In this document: positions 1 through 5,073 of the stretch, in pieces | How the letters are laid out: the number at the start of each line of letters is the position of its first letter | Numbering within the stretch: position 1 is the stretch's first letter | From: an uncultured Christensenella sp. | GTDB lineage: Bacteria > Bacillota > Clostridia > Christensenellales > UBA3700 | Direction: 5' to 3' | Assembly: GCA_910584635.1 (NCBI GenBank) | Contig: CAJUBA010000032.1 | Span: 1-5,073 of the forward strand | Length of the DNA: 5,073 bases | The notes under the pieces: model-generated | The model's database searches: none | Seen by the model: only the letters and a program-made list of their open reading frames with translations | What the model was told of the DNA's origin: nothing | Translations under genes and position numbers: made by a program

Positions 1-19
1 CTATACGTCGTCTAACGGA

Positions 20-3000
20 CTAGCGTTTCTTCATGGAACGTTGCTCCTTCAAATAATCGTTGTATCTCTCGATTTGATCCTCGCGTAGGTCCACCATCTC
101 CTTCGCCGTCGCCAACGCTTGACTATCCCCTACTATCAACTCCGTTTCTTTTACCTTTACTTTAGTCCCTTCGCTTCCTGCGTTTCTTCTGATGTCCTTC
201 ATATACTCGTCTTCCATCTTGAACAACGCTACAGTGCAGTCTTTCTTTATCGTCAGTTTTATCAACGGATTTACAGATGACTGTCCCAGTAAGATATAGT
301 ACGTGGATTTCTTCTCTTTACATTTATCCTTACTCATTGCGTATTCTTTCAACGTATCGAAGAACTTCTTTTGCTTTGCGGAGAGTTTTGCGTACGCTTC
401 GTCAAGAGTCAATCTAGTAGCGGCAGGTTTCTTTGCCGTAGAAACAGGTTTAGCCGCAGGTATCTCTACTATCTTCTCGACTACCTTTTCAACTTCGATA
501 GGTACTTCCACTATCTTTTCAACAGGAACTTCCTTCTCTACTATTTTTTCTACCTCTACCGGCACTTCTACTTTTACTTCTTTTACTACCTCTTTCTCTA
601 CTATCTTCTCCACAGGTACTTCTACTCGAACTTCCTTTTCAACCACTTTTTCGACAGGTACCTCGACTATCTTTTCTATTACTTCTTTTTCCTTATTTTT
701 ATTTGAGGACAGTTCTTTCAACTTATCCATTATGTTTTCTTGGTTTTTAAGCAACTTCTTGATTGTTTCGTCGTTGTTTTCCGTTTGAGCGACTACTTTC
801 AATATCCTCTCTTCATTGATATTAGGCGTTGATACTTCTTTTTCAATTACCCTCTCGACGGGTTGTTGTTCGGAGAGTTTCTGCATCAACTTCTCTATTC
901 TCTCTTCGTTACGCTCATTCTGCTCAATGAGTTTTTGTACAAGTTCGTCGTTGGAAGACGCCTGTTGCGGTAAGTATTGTTGCATATTCGGAAGCATTGC
1001 CGTCATTGTTTCGGATACTATCCCTTTTATCTCTTCTGCTCCAAGTCCATGTTGCTGTGCATAAGCAAAGCCTTGCGCTCCCATGCCGTTTTGCATATTA
1101 GCCTGTCCGCCCATCATTCGCATATACATCATTTCTTCTCTGTTTCTAGCATACTCTTCCTTTGCGTCTTCGAGTTCTCTTACAGATTTCTTGTAGCCTT
1201 TCTTCTCTATTATCATAAATACTAGAGATAGCACCGCTACGCCCATCAGTACGCTTGCTATTACCGTCCAGTTGGTTACGCTTATACCTAAGAATGCGCC
1301 CGCATAGAAAGTTCCGTATTTGCTCTGCGTTATCTTCTTGTTCTCTTTCTTCTTGCTTGCATAGCCTATGCCTTTGCCTGTGAATACAAGTATCAAGATT
1401 ATACTTATTCCGCTTGCTATCAACTGCCACAACGGTAAGTCTTTTATCTTCGCAAGGATTTCGTCTAACGCTCCGCCGTCGCCGTCCTTATCATTATCTC
1501 CGTCGCCGTCGTTTCCGTCGCCTTCTCCTCCCGGCAAATCGCTGTTGTTGGGATTGTTCGGGTCGTTTGGATCATACAACGTTTCATTTTCGCTTACCGT
1601 AAATTCTTTCCATTCGGTATATCTAGTCCCGTCAGATAACGCTACGTTGCCTTCATTATCCTTTATTACCGCTCTTACGTAATACGTATTGCCGGGTTTC
1701 AAATCCCCGAATTCAAGTGGATTTCCGTCAACATCCTTATATTCGTACCTTATAAATTCCAAATCGCTCTTACTGTCTACCTTTATCGACGGCGGATTGC
1801 TCAAATTCTTCCATCCGCCATTGTTGATGATTTTTTGTTTTATTTCAAAATCCATTACGGCGACTCCGTCCTCCACGTTATCTCCGCTTAAATAGTAGCC
1901 CGTTATCCCGTCCTTTATCTTTATTTTCGCAGTATACTTTCCTACCTTTATAGGCGCGCCGTCCAACGGCGACAATCCTCCTCTCTCAAAATAACTGATT
2001 TCAAACGCAGTATTCGGATCTGCGGAACCTTTATTGACGTTTATCTTCACGTCTTGCGTATTTCCGTTATATGTCATCTCCGTTTGCGCAAGCGTTATTT
2101 GTACTTCTTCGCTATAACTTCCAACGTCGAATTTCAATGAATATACATCTCCGACAAATTCGTATCTTTCTCCGTTATCTGAAGTAAATACTACCATTGC
2201 TATATACGTCTTAACTTTATTCTCATCTACGTTCAATTCCGTTACAAACGGAGTCTCCGACGTTATTTCATCTTTTGAACCTACTTCGTAATATCTATAC
2301 TGTATTAGATTTTTATATTTATCCTCTATATCCAATACTCTTACACTGCAGGGAACTCCGTCTATTTCCCTAATCTCTTCCGTCCATTTTATTACTATTT
2401 TACTCTTTACTACAGTCCAACTGCCACTCCATATAAAATTGCCCGTGTATGAATCTGCATTGTCTTTTTCTGGCAACATATAGTTTATAGCGTAATCTCC
2501 AGTAAGCGAAAATTCGACTTCTTCCTGCAAAGTATCTCCTACCGCATTTCCCTTGGAATTGTACTTGTAATTTACGCTCAATCCCTCCGGAAGAGTCTCC
2601 TCCTTAATTAAAGCGGATATTCCCCCCGGAGTATACGGAAGTTCCATATCCTCATACTCCCATTTGACTGAGGATAAATCGTATTTTGCCTTATATATAG
2701 TCCATACTACGGAATAAATTTCTCCGTTGCTTAGTTTTATCGAAGTACGGTACTTGCCGGCGTTTACCACACTTCCGTTAACGCGCTCGCTTGAACCGTT
2801 CTCTTCTATTTTCTCTATATAGTATCCGCCGTTACCGTAATTGGTATCCAAAGTATACTGTTTTGGATAACGTACTTGAAAAGAAAACGGTTTTGACGTA
2901 TACTGCAAACTTTGATCGGTATAAATCTTATCTCCTGTTTCCGTAAGTTCGGTTAGTATCGCGTATTCATTTCGAATAACGCCGTCTTCATATAAATCCC

Positions 3001-5035
3001 ATGCAATATTAGACAAATCTCCTTGCGAAAGAATATTCAACGTTATTTCTCCGTCTATTTCAACCGTATAATTTTCGTTTAACGATTTTACGTTCAATTT
3101 ATAAGACGCTTTTTGAGGCAACTGACTTGTTAATATTTTTCTATGCAAAACTTCGTATCCTTTCGATACAAGTTCTATTTTTCCATCTTCGTCCAAAGAA
3201 TTCAATACGATTTCTTTCCCGTTGTTCATAATATATATTTCAACGGGGACTTTATCGCTACCCATTATTTTATCGCCGTCAACCGCCGACACTTTTATAT
3301 CCACGTATTTATCCTGTTTGTACGTAGCGTTTATAATGTTTCCTCCGCCGTCGGTTATTTTCTCAATTATTACCTGCGCCGGCGTAATTTCTATTTCAAG
3401 TTTCGGTTGCGTCGCCCACTTATAATTTTTTTGGTATTCTTCGCGCAATGTCGCTACCAACTCATACTTTCCTTTATTTGTCGCCGTTACGCTGAATATC
3501 AAGGCGCTATCGTTTATTGACGTACCGTCATAACTCTCTTTGAATTCCATTTGCATTATATCGGGATTAAAATCGTCAAAATAAAACTCAACGCCGTCCG
3601 TTCCGCTATATTTTTCCTGTTTTACTTGCGCAGACGGATAGGGCAACGCTTTTTTCTCAATTTTTAGAGTTATCAAGGGCATTTTGTCGTTTTCATTTCC
3701 GTCTGACCAATAATATCCTTTTTTAATAGTATATTTTACTTTATAGGTTCCCGCGTCAATAGGTTGCGCAGGCGTAATTCCGTCTTCTTTGAAATATTCT
3801 TCGACTACGTTTCCGGATTTTATCGCCTCTTTCATAGCTGTATACCAAGTTTCTCCCTCCGGAGTAACCGCTGACCCGCTATATACTTTTGTAAAGTTTT
3901 GAGGAACGTTCAACGACCTTGCCGCAGACTCTTCCGCCTTTTTTAAGTTCAAATGAAAAGCAGGACGAACTGCGCACGTTACGTCAACCGCCGGATAATC
4001 GTCCCTGCTGCCGTCCGCTCTATGTACGTGTACGAAATCGTAATGCGAATTATCAGCCGAACGCATCCACGTTCTCAATCCGTTTGACGTCGCTCTTTGA
4101 GACTGAGAAGTTTTCCATATTCCGCCGCCGCCGTTCATTCCGCTCTCTGCCATTGACGGCAACCATATTTTATCGTTTTTCCATGCTGTAAGATCTCTAA
4201 TACGTTCGTCTAACGTTACTCCCACGTAATCCGTAGCATAATTCATGCCCGACTGCATAGTATAAGTGCCGGACATATCGTAAGCGTCGTTATTGAAATC
4301 CAAATGGTACGGATTTATCAAAGACGAACGCTGAGTCGCCTGCCATGCTACTTTATACGGTTCTTCAATAAAATTCGTCAAACTACCCGATACGCCGTCT
4401 ATTGTAAACTTTGCATATTTATGGCTTGTATTTTCAGCCGAATTTATTACGTGCGGATTAGTTCCGTCCTTATCGTCATAGTAAGTGCCGGAAATGTTTA
4501 GAGTTTCAGTTCTTATCTTACTGGTACCGTACATGTTTGCTGGATATTTACCGTTTTGATTCGTATTATATGTATTATATTGAGCAGTGTCATCAGTATC
4601 CGAAAGCCATAACGTCAGTATAGGGTCGCCGTCAAATTCTGCTCTGGTAGTCGACAGATAAACCGCATTCCATACCATATTGTCGATAGTAAGCGTTATA
4701 AGAGCGCCTTTTGTCTGCGAATTCGATGACGATTGAAAATCTTCGCTCGTTTTTATATTTTTGGCGGCCGCTTCAACGTCCGCATAAGTCGCGTTTGGTT
4801 TACCTGTCAACTGTGAATACAATTTATCAAGTTGATTGCCGTTGAAAACGTCTCCGCCATTCTCATAATTATCCATAAGCAAATTGCCTATATTAGTAAC
4901 ACTTACTCCCGATGCAATCGCATCAGCCGAATTGTTCGGCGTAAAAAATGATAATATGCTTGCCACACCCAAGCATAAAATTATCAACACCGATAAGACA
5001 AAAATGCCTCTTAATTTTCTCTTCCGTATATCCAT
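20..5035 (-). CDS. Giant membrane-anchored surface protein: DUF6273-like head, Ig-like stalk, cytoplasmic coiled-coil/VEK repeat tail
   Basis: This is an intact 1,671-residue frame ending in TAG, with no internal stop or frameshift. The ATG at 5033-5035 is chosen because a textbook signal sequence follows it directly and a GGGG ribosome-binding site lies 5 nt upstream; the next Met (residue 54) would lose the signal. Domain order: signal 1-39, DUF6273-type head about 45-366, eight Ig/MBG-like modules about 379-1150, acidic Gly/Asn hinge 1151-1188, membrane segments 1200-1219 and 1241-1276, coiled-coil region 1277-1440, VEK/VPV repeat 1451-1526, C-terminal domain 1541-1671. Only five cysteines are present (21, 354, 896, 1572, 1600). 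No catalytic motif is recognised, so an enzyme is unlikely. Known: DUF6273 and MBG-like repeats are common in secreted proteins of gut Clostridia. Inferred: an adhesin or surface sensor that connects the outside to a cytoplasmic scaffold. The exact function is unknown and no gene symbol applies. Confidence 0.95.
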   Translation of the reverse strand: MDIRKRKLRGIFVLSVLIILCLGVASILSFFTPNNSADAIASGVSVTNIGNLLMDNYENGGDVFNGNQLDKLYSQLTGKPNATYADVEAAAKNIKTSEDFQSSSNSQTKGALITLTIDNMVWNAVYLSTTRAEFDGDPILTLWLSDTDDTAQYNTYNTNQNGKYPANMYGTSKIRTETLNISGTYYDDKDGTNPHVINSAENTSHKYAKFTIDGVSGSLTNFIEEPYKVAWQATQRSSLINPYHLDFNNDAYDMSGTYTMQSGMNYATDYVGVTLDERIRDLTAWKNDKIWLPSMAESGMNGGGGIWKTSQSQRATSNGLRTWMRSADNSHYDFVHVHRADGSRDDYPAVDVTCAVRPAFHLNLKKAEESAARSLNVPQNFTKVYSGSAVTPEGETWYTAMKEAIKSGNVVEEYFKEDGITPAQPIDAGTYKVKYTIKKGYYWSDGNENDKMPLITLKIEKKALPYPSAQVKQEKYSGTDGVEFYFDDFNPDIMQMEFKESYDGTSINDSALIFSVTATNKGKYELVATLREEYQKNYKWATQPKLEIEITPAQVIIEKITDGGGNIINATYKQDKYVDIKVSAVDGDKIMGSDKVPVEIYIMNNGKEIVLNSLDEDGKIELVSKGYEVLHRKILTSQLPQKASYKLNVKSLNENYTVEIDGEITLNILSQGDLSNIAWDLYEDGVIRNEYAILTELTETGDKIYTDQSLQYTSKPFSFQVRYPKQYTLDTNYGNGGYYIEKIEENGSSERVNGSVVNAGKYRTSIKLSNGEIYSVVWTIYKAKYDLSSVKWEYEDMELPYTPGGISALIKEETLPEGLSVNYKYNSKGNAVGDTLQEEVEFSLTGDYAINYMLPEKDNADSYTGNFIWSGSWTVVKSKIVIKWTEEIREIDGVPCSVRVLDIEDKYKNLIQYRYYEVGSKDEITSETPFVTELNVDENKVKTYIAMVVFTSDNGERYEFVGDVYSLKFDVGSYSEEVQITLAQTEMTYNGNTQDVKINVNKGSADPNTAFEISYFERGGLSPLDGAPIKVGKYTAKIKIKDGITGYYLSGDNVEDGVAVMDFEIKQKIINNGGWKNLSNPPSIKVDSKSDLEFIRYEYKDVDGNPLEFGDLKPGNTYYVRAVIKDNEGNVALSDGTRYTEWKEFTVSENETLYDPNDPNNPNNSDLPGGEGDGNDGDGDNDKDGDGGALDEILAKIKDLPLWQLIASGISIILILVFTGKGIGYASKKKENKKITQSKYGTFYAGAFLGISVTNWTVIASVLMGVAVLSLVFMIIEKKGYKKSVRELEDAKEEYARNREEMMYMRMMGGQANMQNGMGAQGFAYAQQHGLGAEEIKGIVSETMTAMLPNMQQYLPQQASSNDELVQKLIEQNERNEERIEKLMQKLSEQQPVERVIEKEVSTPNINEERILKVVAQTENNDETIKKLLKNQENIMDKLKELSSNKNKEKEVIEKIVEVPVEKVVEKEVRVEVPVEKIVEKEVVKEVKVEVPVEVEKIVEKEVPVEKIVEVPIEVEKVVEKIVEIPAAKPVSTAKKPAATRLTLDEAYAKLSAKQKKFFDTLKEYAMSKDKCKEKKSTYYILLGQSSVNPLIKLTIKKDCTVALFKMEDEYMKDIRRNAGSEGTKVKVKETELIVGDSQALATAKEMVDLREDQIERYNDYLKEQRSMKKR
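23..415 (-). other. Unassigned C-terminal alpha/beta domain (residues 1541-1671)
   Basis: After an Ala/Pro/Lys linker (AAKPVSTAKKPAAT) comes a compact, soluble-looking domain. It starts with a helix, LTLDEAYAKLSAKQKKFFD, then EYAMSK; strands follow around STYYILLGQ (1577-1585), NPLIKLTIKK (1589-1598) and CTVALFKMEDEY (1600-1611), then KVKVKETELIVGD (1625-1637). It ends in a long charged helix (LATAKEMVDLREDQIERYNDYLKEQ) and MKKR. The domain is Lys-rich and should be cytoplasmic. I have the impression that related tails terminate other proteins of uncultured gut Clostridia, but I cannot verify this and know no named family. No catalytic residues are evident; protein or nucleic-acid binding are both open. 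Confidence 0.6.
458..685 (-). repeat. Val/Glu/Lys/Pro repeat of the EKIVEVP type (residues 1451-1526)
   Basis: Seventy-six residues are composed almost wholly of V, E, K, I and P. Units are variants of E-V-P-V-E-K-[IV]-V-E-K-E-V, with prolines at 1460, 1474, 1492, 1504, 1512 and 1526. The copies use different synonymous codons (Val as GTA, GTC, GTT and GTG; Glu as GAA and GAG), so this is an old repeat kept at protein level and not recent slippage. Similar EKIVEVP strings occur in eukaryotic alveolins, where they form filament-associated regions; the likeness here may be compositional convergence. It is probably an extended, rod-like spacer between the coiled coil and the terminal domain. Confidence 0.85.
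716..952 (-). repeat. Coiled-coil region with four N-[DE]-E-x-[VI]-x-K-[LV] repeats (residues 1362-1440)
   Basis: Two helical blocks are separated by a short Pro-containing linker (STPNI). Each block carries a pair of nine-residue motifs exactly 14 residues apart: NDELVQKLI at 1362 and NEERIEKLM at 1376, then NEERILKVV at 1407 and NDETIKKLL at 1421. Fourteen residues equal two heptads, so the hydrophobic positions fall on one helix face, as expected for a coiled coil. Oligomerisation is the likely role (inference). The block ends in NQENIMDKLKELSS. Confidence 0.75.
1046..1207 (-). other. Juxtamembrane helix and Met/Gln/Gly-rich segment (residues 1277-1330)
   Basis: A highly charged helix (KSVRELEDAKEEYARNREE, about 1283-1301) leads out of the membrane. 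It runs into a Met-rich segment: eight Met residues lie between 1302 and 1318 (MMYMRMMGG, then QANMQNGMGAQ), followed by AQQHGLG. The Met/Gln/Gly part should be flexible. No recognised domain or metal-site pattern of fixed spacing is seen. Confidence 0.65.
1208..1315 (-). other. Second membrane-associated stretch, one span or a hairpin (residues 1241-1276)
   Basis: This is a 36-residue hydrophobic stretch with no charged residue. The first half (GTFYAGAFLGISVTN) is Gly/Ala-rich and moderately hydrophobic; the second (VIASVLMGVAVLSLVFMII, 1258-1276) is a clear helix. Both flanks are basic (KKKENKK before, EKKGYKK after). A single crossing would put the long C-terminal part outside, whereas two short crossings or a re-entrant loop would keep it inside, as the charges suggest. 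I favour a hairpin with an intracellular C-terminus, with moderate confidence. Confidence 0.8.
1379..1438 (-). other. Transmembrane helix 1 (residues 1200-1219)
   Basis: A hydrophobic run of about 20 residues (LPLWQLIASGISIILILVFT) follows a short amphipathic helix (ALDEILAKIKD). It is followed by G-K-G-I-G-Y-A-S and then a basic cluster, KKKENKK (1228-1234). By the positive-inside rule the basic side is cytoplasmic, so this helix brings the chain from outside to inside. Confidence 0.9.
1472..1585 (-). other. Acidic Asn/Pro/Gly/Asp hinge (residues 1151-1188)
   Basis: This low-complexity spacer joins the last beta module to the membrane segment. It begins with DPNDPNNPNN and continues with GDGNDGDGDNDKDGDGG. 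It should be disordered, flexible and strongly acidic, which suits a position just outside the membrane or within the cell wall. One D-x-D-x-D-G stretch (1180-1185) resembles a calcium-binding loop. LPGGE (1167-1171) only superficially recalls a sortase motif: its fourth residue is Gly instead of Thr. Confidence 0.8.
1473..1522. repeat. CCGTCG hexamer-type low-complexity DNA repeat
   Basis: On the plus strand two clusters of overlapping ccgtcg units (about 1474-1486 and 1500-1522) flank an AT-rich gap. They encode the Gly-Asp part of the hinge. A hexamer repeat keeps frame when it gains or loses a unit, so hinge length could vary between strains. This is inferred from the repeat alone. Confidence 0.6.
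1586..3901 (-). repeat. Eight tandem Ig-like / MBG-like beta modules (residues 379-1150)
   Basis: About 770 residues are built of modules 83-119 long, split approximately at residues 379, 462, 552, 671, 784, 881, 976 and 1068. Most carry a G-x-Y turn followed by an alternating beta strand: AGTYKVKY (428-435), KGKYELVA (521-528), AGKYRTSI (759-766), TGDYAINY (845-852), VGKYTAKI (1031-1038). Divergent versions are ASYKLNV (643-649), KTYIAMV (942-948) and TYYVRAV (1117-1123). Several modules open with a Y-S/N-G or Y-T-x motif (YSGSAV, YSGTDG, YTSKPF, YTPGGI, YNGNTQ) and close on a K/E-rich strand, as in MBG/YDG-type bacterial Ig-like domains. The last module (DLKPGNTYYVRAVIKDNEG) also resembles fibronectin type III. 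Such arrays normally act as stalks that hold a distal domain away from the cell. Module borders are approximate and the middle modules are diverged. Confidence 0.75.
3938..4903 (-). other. N-terminal extracellular head with DUF6273-type motifs (residues 45-366)
   Basis: Residues 45-109 form a polar, helical lead-in (NIGNLLMDNYENGG, then a YADVEAAAKNI segment). From residue 110 a beta-rich domain shows the landmarks I associate with DUF6273: an ITLTI strand followed by W-N-A-V-Y (122-126), TLWLSDTDD (141-149), YPANMYGTSKIR (164-175), IWLPSMAESG (290-299), GIWKTSQSQRA (305-315), RTWMRS (321-326) and a closing AVRPAFHLNL (355-364). The R-S...D-G-S...V-R-P-A spacing is typical of the family. The biochemical role of DUF6273 is not established to my knowledge. 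The Trp/Gly/Asn-rich closing part resembles the formylglycine-generating-enzyme/C-type-lectin-like fold group, but that is an impression only. Its position at the outer tip suggests ligand or surface binding (inference). Confidence 0.72.
4919..5035 (-). other. Signal peptide (residues 1-39), possible signal anchor
   Basis: The n-region has five basic residues within the first nine (R4, K5, R6, K7, R9). It is followed by an uninterrupted hydrophobic core at residues 11-31 and then a polar stretch ending in Ala-Asp-Ala (37-39), a good AXA signal-peptidase I site with predicted cleavage before Ile40. C21 lies inside the hydrophobic core but is preceded by I-I-L, which does not fit a lipobox, so a lipoprotein is unlikely. 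Whether or not it is cleaved, the following 1,150 residues should be exported by Sec. Confidence 0.88.
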
Positions 5036-5040
5036 TTTAA

Positions 5041-5046
5041 CCCCGT
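5041..5046 (-). promoter_or_regulatory. Probable ribosome-binding site
   Basis: Read on the minus strand, the bases before the start are AACGGGGTTAAAATG. The GGGG is followed by a 5-nt spacer to the ATG and can pair with the CCUC of the 16S 3' end, one pair being G-U. It is a usable but not strong Shine-Dalgarno site and supports the chosen start. Confidence 0.55.
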
Positions 5047-5073
5047 TTTTGTATACGGTCAGGAAAAGTGTAC

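Noticed and set aside
1..19. Terminator downstream of the stop
   Set aside because: The 19 bases after the stop show no GC-rich stem or T-run. The region is too short to judge.
458..685. CRISPR or tandem DNA repeat array
   Set aside because: The repeat is only at amino-acid level. Copies differ in codons and spacing, and there is no constant repeat/spacer pattern.
303..788. 161-codon plus-strand open frame (Ser/Thr/Phe-rich) and the overlapping 371-706 frame
   Set aside because: Both are antisense shadows of the VEK/VPV repeat. Their STIFSTGTS-like and Phe/Tyr-rich repeats are the complement of Glu/Lys/Val codons, and the minus-strand gene has clear domains here.
1146..1430. 94-codon minus-strand frame in another phase
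   Set aside because: It overlaps the membrane segments of the main gene out of frame. Its Arg/Lys/Glu-rich translation shows no domain.
1523..1537. LPXTG-like sortase signal at LPGGE
   Set aside because: The fourth residue is Gly instead of Thr, and an acidic hinge follows instead of a terminal hydrophobic segment and basic tail. The protein continues for 500 residues.
3143..3520. 125-codon plus-strand open frame
   Set aside because: It lies wholly opposite modules 2-3 of the Ig-like stalk. Its Phe/Tyr/Arg-rich composition matches antisense translation and no domain is seen.
4961..4975. Lipobox at Cys21
   Set aside because: The residues before the Cys are I-I-L, with Leu at -1 instead of Gly/Ala/Ser, and the Cys is in mid-core. 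An AXA signal-peptidase I site lies further on.
5051..5073. Promoter -10 (TATACA) or operator-like inverted repeat (gtatac/gtgtac) upstream of the gene
   Set aside because: TATACA lies about 16 bases from the ATG, too close to leave room for the ribosome-binding site in a leader. Any -35 box would fall off the window, and the inverted repeat is only six bases with a mismatch.

Overview
The window holds essentially one gene: a 1,671-codon minus-strand reading frame (stop at 20-22, ATG at 5033-5035). It fills all but 19 bases on the downstream side and 38 bases on the upstream side. No RNA gene, mobile element, CRISPR array or second credible gene is visible, and the neighbours lie outside the window, so operon context is unknown.

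The protein reads as a very large single-chain surface-to-cytoplasm protein. In order it has: a secretion signal (residues 1-39); an N-terminal head with DUF6273-type motifs (about 45-366); about eight tandem Ig-like/MBG-like beta modules (about 379-1150); an Asp/Asn/Gly/Pro-rich hinge (1151-1188); a membrane segment (1200-1219), a basic loop and a second 36-residue hydrophobic stretch (1241-1276); a helical, Met/Gln-rich and coiled-coil region (1277-1440); a 76-residue Val/Glu/Lys/Pro repeat (1451-1526); and an unassigned lysine-rich C-terminal domain (1541-1671). The most likely arrangement puts the head and Ig-like stalk outside the cell and the coiled-coil, repeat and C-terminal domain inside.

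Organism: the likely source is an uncultured, gut-type Clostridia lineage (Christensenellales-like) in the Bacillota. The reasons are the moderate GC content (roughly 40-43% by eye), the standard genetic code, the DUF6273-type head (WLPS...WMRS...VRPAFHLNL) combined with MBG-like repeats, and a purine-rich coding strand. This rests on remembered protein style, not on a search. No outer-membrane, LPXTG or S-layer anchor is seen, which fits a membrane-anchored protein.

The points of most interest are the cytoplasmic half (an exact 14-residue coiled-coil repeat, an alveolin-like VEK/VPV repeat and an unassigned terminal domain) joined to an adhesin-like exterior, and an unresolved topology around the second hydrophobic stretch. 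I see a plausible outside-to-inside linker protein. I do not see proof of a new multi-gene system.
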